Shown: positions 5,754 to 11,873 of the stretch, one piece after another
Numbering within the stretch: position 1 is the stretch's first letter
Layout of the letters: every line of letters starts with the position of its first letter
NCBI GenBank assembly: GCA_002359465.1
Contig: DENA01000016.1
Span: 155,323 to 167,195 of the forward strand
Reading direction: 5' to 3'
DNA from: Ruminococcaceae bacterium UBA2656
Lineage (GTDB): Bacteria; Bacillota; Clostridia; Oscillospirales; Acutalibacteraceae
DNA: 11,873 nucleotides
The notes under the pieces: generated by a model
Seen by the model: only the letters and a program-made list of their open reading frames with translations
Told to the model about the DNA's origin: nothing
Databases searched by the model: none
Program-made: the position numbers and the translations under genes

Positions 5754-8150
5754 TTATCCCATCACAACATTCACCCGGTGCTGCGTTCCCGCTTTCTGTA
5801 CCGGAATCCCGCCGGAAACGATTGTTCCGTCCAGTTCCATTGTTTTCACTCCTTTACTGACACCGCACGGATTCTCAACATGAATTTGATAGGCGGCGCC
5901 GCGCCAGACGCGGGTAACGTCAAAGCTGCTCCAATCTTTTGGAATGCATGGGTCGACAATCAGACAGTCAAAATCCGGTCTTATACCAAGAAGGTACCTG
6001 GTTGCGGCAAAATATGCCCAACCGCCTGAGCCTGTCATGAAGGGATGCCTTGCCCGCCCAAAGGCAGTATGGTCTTTTCCCATTACAAACTGGCAGTAAG
6101 AATAGGGCTCCGACTGCCGGACTTCTATTTCATCATTCTGGTTGTAGGGCAGCAGGGCATTGTAAAATTTCATGGCCCTGTCGCCCCGCCCAAGGGTTGC
6201 CTCCGCACACCACGCCCACGGATTCGGATGACTGAAAATCGAACCGTTTTCCTTAACGCCCGGATAAACCCGGGTGACAAACCCAATTTCGTCATCATTC
6301 TTTGTATAAGACGGCGCATTGAGCATCAATCCATATTGTGTATAGAGGTATTTGTCAACGGAATCCATCGCCTTAACCGCGCGGTCACGGTCAGCCACGC
6401 CGGAGAAAACCGCCCAGGTGTTGGACTCGATATGTACCTTGCCTTCCTGATCGTTGTGTGTACCGATTTTCCTGCCGCCGGCGGTAATCCCGCGGATATA
6501 CCACTCCCCGTCCCACAGGTTATCGTTACATGCCTTTTTCACCTTTGCGGCTATTCTTTCATATTTTTCCGCTTCTTCATTTTTCCCGATGAACCGGGAC
6601 AGATGAAGAAAATGCCGGATTGCCCAGTAGTGCAGGAATGAGACCATTGCACTTTCCCCGCCGCCTAAATTCAGGCAATCATTCCAATCGGCGCGAAGCC
6701 CCTTGCAGATCCCTGTGGCGCCAACCTGTTTATCGGAAAAATCAAGAATCCGCATCATGTGCTGATAGACCGTGTCTTCGCCGCCGTCGGCGTAGGTAAC
6801 CGTTTCATCCAGAAGGGAAACTTCCCCTGTTTCCTTAATGTATTCGCTGATTGCGGCAACCAGCCACAGTGCGTCGTCCGAGCAGGCGTCCTTGATGCCG
6901 TGAATCATTTCCTCCCTGCTGGGGGTGGGAATCACAGTCGGGGATTTAAAGCTTTGCTGTTTTCCCCGGAGTTCAGGGTCAAACCACTCCGGCTGAAACA
7001 AGTGCAGCCCGTAGCCCTGTTGGGTAAGACCGCGGCAAAGTTCAATAATGCGCTTTCTGCACTTTCCTGGATTGGAGGATGCGATGGTCATCGCATCCTG
7101 TGAAGTATCACGAAATCCCAGACCGGTTCTGCCGCCCACTTCAATAAACGAGGCGAACCGTGAAAACAGAATGTTTACTTCCGATTGATACAGATTCCAA
7201 ATATTCAAAGAAGTGTTCATTCCCTGATTCGGAGTGCTGACCTGCAGCTTGCCGAGCTTTTCATTCCAAAAAGCCGCAAGGTCGGAAAACGCTTTGTCCA
7301 CATTGGCCGGATCAGAATATTTTCTCCTCACAGGGACGGCTGCTTCCCGTTTTCCGTCACCCAGCAGAAAGACAAGCCGAACATTCTGCCCCGGCTGCAA
7401 AACAAGTTTCTTTTGCAGGACGGCACAGTGGTTGCCCGTTTTTTCAAAACTGCCGGAGCATTCCCCTTTTTCTACCGCAACCGGGTTCCTTTCGTCGCGG
7501 TAAGCTCCCAAAAAGCTGTCGCGCAGGCAGTCGAATCCGTCGGGTTCAAAGCCAGAGGTAAACCACTGGTACCCCAATTCTTCATAATAAAGGTCATATT
7601 CAATAATACCGTCGGCATAACTTGAACCTGAGGCATAGAGACTCATCTGAAAATTCTGATTGTCCATATCGATTTGGTGGAACGAAAACTCAAGATAAGA
7701 GTAAACGCTGAGACGGCGTGGCCGGGTCCCAACGTTTTCCAGTGCCACATCCCACAATTCGACCGGCTCGTTCAGAGGAATAAAAACAGTCTGGCAAGCG
7801 GAAATATCATGATAATCACAGCGGTATTTCGAGTAGGAGAGCCCATGCCTGCATTCATATTTCGCTTCGGTCAGGTCCTTCGCGACAGGCTGCCACGAAA
7901 TGCTCCAATACTCGCCGGTGTCATCATCACGAAGATACACATAATGGCCGGGACGGCTGATCGGCGCATTCGGGCGGAAACGTGTAATACGGTGGTACTG
8001 CGGAGATTTATAAAAAACATAACCGTCAGCCGCTTGGCTGAGAACAGCGCACATATCGTTTACACCGATATAATTTGTCCAGGGGACCGGTGTGTTTACG
8101 CGATCAATGACATATTCTTTATTTTTATCGTCAAAATAGCCGTATCTCAT
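5754..8150 (-). CDS. chbP: GH94 glycoside phosphorylase, N,N'-diacetylchitobiose phosphorylase-like
   Basis: Cytoplasmic inverting phosphorylase, 798 residues, close to the roughly 800 of characterised chitobiose phosphorylase. The family reaction is (GlcNAc)2 + phosphate to GlcNAc-1-phosphate + GlcNAc. The start MRYGYFDDKNKEYVI is typical of disaccharide-acting GH94 enzymes. An N-terminal beta-sandwich (to about 290) leads into the (alpha/alpha)6 barrel. From memory of the Vibrio enzyme, RPGHYVYLRDDD, FIEVGGRTGLGFRD (335-348), YGLHLF..WFDPE, SPTVIPTPS (403-411) and GICKGLRADWNDCLNL match ChbP better than cellobiose phosphorylase. Asp491 of ADWND is the predicted general acid. GVKENGSIFSHPNPWAW (631-647) and TGSGGW (706-711) carry phosphate-site residues. 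No signal peptide is present, so the substrate must be imported. The ATG at 8148-8150 has AAAGGAG about 10 bases upstream. It is followed 16 bases later by the mutase. Cellobiose or another beta-disaccharide is the main alternative substrate. Confidence 0.9.
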   Translation of the reverse strand: MRYGYFDDKNKEYVIDRVNTPVPWTNYIGVNDMCAVLSQAADGYVFYKSPQYHRITRFRPNAPISRPGHYVYLRDDDTGEYWSISWQPVAKDLTEAKYECRHGLSYSKYRCDYHDISACQTVFIPLNEPVELWDVALENVGTRPRRLSVYSYLEFSFHQIDMDNQNFQMSLYASGSSYADGIIEYDLYYEELGYQWFTSGFEPDGFDCLRDSFLGAYRDERNPVAVEKGECSGSFEKTGNHCAVLQKKLVLQPGQNVRLVFLLGDGKREAAVPVRRKYSDPANVDKAFSDLAAFWNEKLGKLQVSTPNQGMNTSLNIWNLYQSEVNILFSRFASFIEVGGRTGLGFRDTSQDAMTIASSNPGKCRKRIIELCRGLTQQGYGLHLFQPEWFDPELRGKQQSFKSPTVIPTPSREEMIHGIKDACSDDALWLVAAISEYIKETGEVSLLDETVTYADGGEDTVYQHMMRILDFSDKQVGATGICKGLRADWNDCLNLGGGESAMVSFLHYWAIRHFLHLSRFIGKNEEAEKYERIAAKVKKACNDNLWDGEWYIRGITAGGRKIGTHNDQEGKVHIESNTWAVFSGVADRDRAVKAMDSVDKYLYTQYGLMLNAPSYTKNDDEIGFVTRVYPGVKENGSIFSHPNPWAWCAEATLGRGDRAMKFYNALLPYNQNDEIEVRQSEPYSYCQFVMGKDHTAFGRARHPFMTGSGGWAYFAATRYLLGIRPDFDCLIVDPCIPKDWSSFDVTRVWRGAAYQIHVENPCGVSKGVKTMELDGTIVSGGIPVQKAGTQHRVNVVMG

Positions 8151-8185
8151 TCTCCCAATTCTCCTTTGGTTCCTATTCTGAATAA

Positions 8186-8214
8186 ATTATAGAGCAGATC
8201 CGAAATTGAATAAA
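8186..8214 (-). promoter_or_regulatory. Candidate promoter for the chitobiose phosphorylase/mutase pair
   Basis: A perfect TATAAT on the minus strand (8186-8191) lies about 35 bases upstream of the ATG. At 17-bp spacing the -35 position reads TTTATT (8209-8214), a weak match to TTGACA. The -10 box is good but the -35 is poor, so activator help or weak basal activity is possible. It would allow this pair to be expressed apart from the glucan synthase genes. Confidence 0.45.
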
Positions 8215-8250
8215 TGACAGATGTTGTACTTAATTGCATATTTTTGTGTA

Positions 8251-8269
8251 GCTTCGTAAAGAGCGAAGC
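8251..8269. repeat. Inverted repeat GCTTCG-N7-CGAAGC in the phosphorylase leader
   Basis: Perfect 6-bp arms at 8251-8256 and 8264-8269 with a 7-base loop, upstream of the candidate promoter. There is no T-run after the stem on either strand, so it is not an intrinsic terminator. It could be an operator or an RNA stem in read-through transcripts; function unknown. Confidence 0.45.
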
Positions 8270-8301
8270 AAGCGACTCTATAGATATCATCATAGGACTC
8301 T

Positions 8302-8314
8302 GTTCCCCGGGAAC
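8302..8314. repeat. Short palindrome GTTCCC-C-GGGAAC downstream of the GH94 module
   Basis: Perfect 6-bp arms around a single central base, 14 bases after the stop of the 810-residue GH94 gene. A one-base centre is too tight for an RNA hairpin without opening inner pairs, and no T-run follows. As DNA it has the shape of a dimeric protein-binding site. Function not known. Confidence 0.35.
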
Positions 8315-8328
8315 GGCCAAGCAAGGAA

Positions 8329-10761
8329 CTATACAACAATCCGATGCTTTTCACCGTCATCCTCCAACAAAACCCTGTTCCCCTGAATGAGCCTGTCGTC
8401 CACAGTAACTGCTTCCGTTGTCAGCGTTCCCTTGCTTCTGCTTTCAATCTTGATTTCATAGAGAGACCTCCCATACTTATATTCAATGGAAAAATCCCCG
8501 AAACTTGCGGGTGTCGCCGGGTCAATGACCAGCTCATTTCCCTCTTTCCGAATGCCCAGAAACCAGTTTAACAGCCCCTGATACATCCAGCCCGCAGAAC
8601 CGGTATACCAGCTCCAGCCGCCTCTTCCGGTATAAGGCGGGCTGAGGGATATATCCGCCGTCATTACATACGGTTCCTTCTCGTACCTGAGCGCGTCCTT
8701 CCTGTTTTGTGTAACATAAATCGGGTTAAGCATTGTGAACAGGGTTTTCGCCATGTTACAGTCAGGCAGCATCGATGCGGCAATCGCCAGCCAAACCGCC
8801 GCATGGGTATACTGGCCTCCGTTTTCCCGTATGCCCGGGATATAATTTTTGATATAACCCGGGTTTTTGCTCGTCTTATTAAAGGGAGGCGCCAAAAGCA
8901 AAGAAAGATCTTCCTCCTCCCTTACCAGATAACGCCATGCCGACTGCATAGCTGTTTTTGCGCGTTCCTTTTTCGCCCCATTTGATATTACGCTCCAGGA
9001 CTGGCTGATGGAATCTATTCTGCACTCATCGTTTTCCTTTGAACCGAGCTTCGAGCCGTCGTCATAAAAGGCCCGAAGATACCACTCCCCGTCCCAGGCG
9101 TGTTCTTCAATGCTCTGAAGCAGGGTTTCCCGTCTCTGCTCCAGTTCCCGGCCGTAGGCCCCGTCGCCTTCCTGCCGGCACAAAGGAGGGAAGTCTCCCA
9201 ACACGGTATACAAAAACCACGCCAGCCAGACACTTTCCCCCTTCCCCAGCGCTCCTATCTCATTCATGCCGTCGTTCCAATCGCCTCCCCCCATGAGAGG
9301 AAGCCCATGTTCGCCAAAGCGGGCCCGGTCAATAGCTTTTTTGCAATGCTCATAAACACTTTCGGAACGCTCGGAGATTTCCGGGGTAAACATTGCATCC
9401 TGCTGGCCTTCCTTAAGCACCGGACCCTTAATATAAGGTACCTGCTCCTTTAAAATCGAGGCATCTCCCGTGCTTCGAATATAAGCTGCGGTGCAATAAG
9501 GCAGCCACAGTAAATCATCGGATATTCTCGTTCTTACCCCGATCCCCATCGGAGGATGCCACCAATGCTGGACATCCCCTTCCTCAAACTGCCTGCTGCA
9601 GGCAATCAGAATCTGCCTGCGCAGAATACCTGAATCAGCAAAGAGAAGTGAAAGGGAATCCTGAAGCTGATCCCGGTATCCATAAGCCCCTCCGCACTGA
9701 TAAAAGCCTGTTCTTGCATGAATGCGGCAGGACAACGTCTGATAGAGCAGCCAGCCGTTAACCAAAATATCGACCGCCCTGTCCTTCGTCTTTACCTGAA
9801 CGGTCCCCAATAACCCGTCCCAATAGGCTTTCAACCTGTCAAGCTCCTTTTCTGCGGCGGAGGTATCTCTGTACTTGTTCCGGATACTGTATATCTCGTT
9901 AAGGCTGCCGCTCTGTCCGAGCCCGAACAGCACCGTTTTGCTCTCCTTCGGCTGGATTGCGACGGATACCTGAATTGCTCCGCAGGGATCATAGCATACA
10001 CCCGTATTGCAGGACAGCTTGACTTCCGCTCCCCGCGGTTCCCGGATGCCGCCCCTCTGTCCCAGAAACTCCTGTCTATCGCCGGTATAACCGACGATCG
10101 TTTCACTGGAGAACAGGTAGGAGCAGACGTTTTGAAAGTTCATGGTGTAAATGTTCTTCGCACATAAACATTCATGCTCATTGTCATAAGAGGTCAGCAG
10201 ATAGGGATTGGTATGCTCCCTGTGCGTCCCCATCACCCATTCCACATAATAGGTCAGGCTCAGATATTTCACTTTATCCGAGCGGTTCGTCAGTTTAAGG
10301 TACCATAGCTTCAATGACTCATCCAAAGGGGTAAAAACAGTCAGTTCCTGATCAACGAGTGCTTCCTCATGCAGAAACCTGCTGTATCCAAAACCATGCC
10401 TTACCCGGTAAACGCCCCTGTCAGACCTTCCAAGGGACATGGGAGTCATCACTTCACCGGTTATTTCATCCAAAATATAGATTGCCTCGGAGGCTCTGTC
10501 GCTTACGGGATCGTTGGACCAGGGCGTAAGCTTATTTTCCCTGCTGTTGATACTCCAGGTAAAGCCCGCGCCCGACTCCGATATCTGGAATCCAAAGTTC
10601 TTGTTTGAGACAACATTAATCCAGGGTGCCGGCGGCCTGTTGTCACCCTCCAGCAGGATTTCATATTCTCTGCCCCCACAGGCAAATGCCCCGAAGCCAT
10701 TAAAAAATTCATAATTCTCTGTCTCTTTCTCCTGTGCTGTTGGCGCATATGCTGTGTCCAA
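8329..10761 (-). CDS. GH94 phosphorylase module of a cyclic beta-1,2-glucan synthase (NdvB/ChvB-like), separate ORF
   Basis: Matches the C-terminal GH94 domain of cyclic beta-1,2-glucan synthases, which controls glucan chain length by phosphorolysis; related stand-alone enzymes degrade 1,2-beta-oligoglucans to Glc-1-P. In 810 residues I see the domain entry YEFFNGFGAF (17-26), PAPWINVVSNKNFGF (44-58), SESGAGFTW (61-69), NSRENKLTPWSNDPVSD (72-88), RHGFGYSRF (121-129), YTGDRQEFLG (225-234), and the barrel with GYRDQLQD (361-368). GGGDWND (491-497) carries the predicted general acid Asp497. YTHAAVW (651-657) and TGSAGW (720-725) are the phosphate-side motifs. All are intact, so the module could be active alone. 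No signal peptide. The start is a TTG (10759-10761) with AAGGAGG 8 bases upstream. The synthase is normally one very long protein, and this ORF starts exactly where the upstream partial gene ends, in a frame shifted by one. It may therefore be the tail of a frameshifted gene. Cellobiose-type activity is unlikely. Confidence 0.9.
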   Translation of the reverse strand: MDTAYAPTAQEKETENYEFFNGFGAFACGGREYEILLEGDNRPPAPWINVVSNKNFGFQISESGAGFTWSINSRENKLTPWSNDPVSDRASEAIYILDEITGEVMTPMSLGRSDRGVYRVRHGFGYSRFLHEEALVDQELTVFTPLDESLKLWYLKLTNRSDKVKYLSLTYYVEWVMGTHREHTNPYLLTSYDNEHECLCAKNIYTMNFQNVCSYLFSSETIVGYTGDRQEFLGQRGGIREPRGAEVKLSCNTGVCYDPCGAIQVSVAIQPKESKTVLFGLGQSGSLNEIYSIRNKYRDTSAAEKELDRLKAYWDGLLGTVQVKTKDRAVDILVNGWLLYQTLSCRIHARTGFYQCGGAYGYRDQLQDSLSLLFADSGILRRQILIACSRQFEEGDVQHWWHPPMGIGVRTRISDDLLWLPYCTAAYIRSTGDASILKEQVPYIKGPVLKEGQQDAMFTPEISERSESVYEHCKKAIDRARFGEHGLPLMGGGDWNDGMNEIGALGKGESVWLAWFLYTVLGDFPPLCRQEGDGAYGRELEQRRETLLQSIEEHAWDGEWYLRAFYDDGSKLGSKENDECRIDSISQSWSVISNGAKKERAKTAMQSAWRYLVREEEDLSLLLAPPFNKTSKNPGYIKNYIPGIRENGGQYTHAAVWLAIAASMLPDCNMAKTLFTMLNPIYVTQNRKDALRYEKEPYVMTADISLSPPYTGRGGWSWYTGSAGWMYQGLLNWFLGIRKEGNELVIDPATPASFGDFSIEYKYGRSLYEIKIESRSKGTLTTEAVTVDDRLIQGNRVLLEDDGEKHRIVV

Positions 10762-10769
10762 AGCCTCTT

Positions 10770-10776
10770 CCTCCTT
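10770..10776 (-). promoter_or_regulatory. Ribosome binding site AAGGAGG ahead of the TTG start
   Basis: AAGGAGG on the minus strand is 8 bases upstream of the TTG at 10759-10761 and just past the TAG of the preceding ORF. It supports independent or coupled translation of the GH94 module. The same bases would encode Lys-Glu-Glu-Glu in a rejoined reading frame, so the match could be accidental. Confidence 0.5.
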
Positions 10777-10781
10777 AAGGG

Positions 10782-11873
10782 CTAATATTTCTCAAGTAAC
10801 TCATACGGATTTTCTTTTACATTGGCAAAATAAATCCCCGTCTTCTCTGAAAATACAACCCGTGCTGCCGTATACAGCAAATCAATCTCCGCCGGTTTCA
10901 TCTCATACGTATGCAGGGTAAAAAAGCTCGGCTTCTCATTTCCGGAATCATAAATCCGAAGAGAGCTCGTCATATCGTTGATTAATCCATCCACCTCCTG
11001 AAGGTACCCATGTTTGGAATCAATCAGGATAATCAGATCCACCATAACACGGTTAATTCTCAAATATTCGTAAGCCTTTAATGCATCCTTCACGATTCTT
11101 TCCTCTTCGATGGACCGAACCGTTAAAAGCAGAATAGGATTATCGCCGGATACACCGAATTTCCATAAGAAGCTCTGGTTCATAAAGTTCCGTCTTATAT
11201 TTTCATTCGGCCCCCGGTAAATACCCGCAGAATAGTAGACCGGGCTGATCAGATCCTGAAAGGCATTCAGCTGGATTCCGGTAATCTCCAGATACTTTAA
11301 CTCCAGGTTCTTTTGAAGCCTGAATTTCTCCAGAATATCGTCAATCCGGTAACTTACATTCAATTCCCCTGCTGTTTTTATTGCTTCCTCCTTACTGCCG
11401 CATACTCCGGTAATGAAAGAAACGCAGGCGGTTTCACCTGCTCCTATACAGAATTGTGCCCTCAGGCTCATAATCGGATCATTGCAAAAGCCCGAATGAT
11501 TGAAAAAAGCACTGCTGTTAACCACAGAATCAGGATTCTCCAAAGTATTGTTTCTTCCGATAAAACGTTTTCTGTCATTTTCATATTCTAATTTTTTGCA
11601 TAGCTTTGTTCCTGTTCTTATCATGTGCATCACATAAGGATGATCATCCTCCTTCTTCCCCCGTCTTTTTGTAAGGAAGATTTCCTGCTCTTCCAGATAC
11701 TCACTTTCCAGAAAGAGCTTATTGAACGCAGGATGGCTTAGCTCCGCCGGATAGGTGTCATCCACCACCTCCAGATAACTGGTCACTTCCAGCCGCTTTT
11801 CCTTATTTCCGTGATTGGTAAGCGTAATCTTGCGTATTTCAAAATTATGGTCCGCATCCAGACTGACAATCAT
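10782..11873 (-). CDS. Cyclic beta-1,2-glucan synthase-like protein, middle region, partial (5' end beyond right edge)
   Basis: The visible 363 residues match the stretch of NdvB/ChvB-type cyclic beta-1,2-glucan synthases between the glycoamylase-like cyclisation domain (GH189) and the C-terminal GH94 module. The beta-sandwich shows FEIRKITLTNHG (11-22), LEVTSYLEVV (28-37), LSHPAFNKLFLESEYL (45-60), RFIGRNNTLENPDSV (103-117) and DPIMSLRAQF (132-141), followed by FITGVCGSKEEA (153-164). A helical part follows, with LWKFGVSGDNPILLL (236-250) and AYEYLRINRVMVDLIIL (267-283). The first visible Met is an internal residue: the frame is open to the edge and the family continues far upstream, normally with a membrane GT84 glycosyltransferase region. 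That part is not visible, so synthase activity is not shown here. The ORF ends at TAG (10782-10784), where homologues run on into GH94. One extra base in the AAA at 10788-10790 would join the two ORFs. Confidence 0.85.
   Translation of the reverse strand: MIVSLDADHNFEIRKITLTNHGNKEKRLEVTSYLEVVDDTYPAELSHPAFNKLFLESEYLEEQEIFLTKRRGKKEDDHPYVMHMIRTGTKLCKKLEYENDRKRFIGRNNTLENPDSVVNSSAFFNHSGFCNDPIMSLRAQFCIGAGETACVSFITGVCGSKEEAIKTAGELNVSYRIDDILEKFRLQKNLELKYLEITGIQLNAFQDLISPVYYSAGIYRGPNENIRRNFMNQSFLWKFGVSGDNPILLLTVRSIEEERIVKDALKAYEYLRINRVMVDLIILIDSKHGYLQEVDGLINDMTSSLRIYDSGNEKPSFFTLHTYEMKPAEIDLLYTAARVVFSEKTGIYFANVKENPYELLEKY

Noticed and set aside
6045..6641. 198-codon plus-strand ORF opposite the chitobiose phosphorylase gene
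   Set aside because: Antisense shadow of a well-supported GH94 gene; Pro/Arg/Gly-rich translation typical of reverse-frame reading.
5754..8150. Annotation as plain cellobiose phosphorylase
   Set aside because: The start of the protein fits both enzymes, but FIEVGGRTGLG, YGLHLF..WFDPE, SPTVIPTPS and GGGES after DWNDCLNL agree better with chitobiose phosphorylase as I recall it. A tree would settle this.
10782..10793. Programmed -1 ribosomal frameshift joining the two glucan synthase ORFs
   Set aside because: The sequence GAGAAATATTAG has no X XXY YYZ slippery heptamer in the right phase, and the Shine-Dalgarno-like element lies downstream of the shift site instead of upstream. A simple indel or gene split is more likely.

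Overview
All supported genes lie on the minus strand, so the window reads biologically from right to left. Gene content suggests a Gram-positive, low-to-moderate GC bacterium of the Bacillota, most likely Clostridia: strong GGAGG-type ribosome binding sites, a lipoprotein sugar-binding protein with a Ser/Ala-rich linker, a YesM-type sensor kinase, and GH94 phosphorylases. No RNA genes, insertion sequences, CRISPR arrays or phage genes are visible.

Right-hand block (11873 down to 4283), glycan phosphorylase/mutase genes. It starts with a partial gene running off the right edge. This encodes the middle part of a cyclic beta-1,2-glucan synthase (NdvB/ChvB)-like protein. Next is an 810-residue ORF that matches the C-terminal GH94 phosphorylase module of the same protein type. 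The two are normally one polypeptide; here a TAG and a frame change separate them, and adding one base in an AAA run would rejoin them. After a 178-bp gap with a candidate promoter and small inverted repeats comes a second, distinct GH94 enzyme, closely resembling N,N'-diacetylchitobiose phosphorylase. Sixteen bases further on is a phosphohexomutase (phosphoglucomutase/phosphomannomutase family). The block closes with a strong symmetrical terminator at 4241-4273.

Left-hand block (4230 down to 1), sugar sensing and import. Immediately after that terminator is an extended -10 promoter, then a YesM/LytS-type membrane histidine kinase, a carbohydrate ABC transporter substrate-binding lipoprotein, a terminator-like hairpin, and the first part of a UgpA-type inner-membrane permease running off the left edge. 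No response regulator lies next to the kinase in this window.

Together the genes suggest sensing and uptake of an oligosaccharide, and phosphorolysis of a beta-linked disaccharide to a sugar-1-phosphate that the mutase turns into a sugar-6-phosphate. If the ChbP-like enzyme keeps its family activity, the mutase substrate would be GlcNAc-1-P (or Glc-1-P from a glucan). The link between the transporter block and the phosphorylase block is inferred from proximity only. The families are known; the points worth a second look are the split glucan synthase, the combination of two GH94 enzymes with a mutase, the hairpin between binding protein and permease, and the kinase without a partner.
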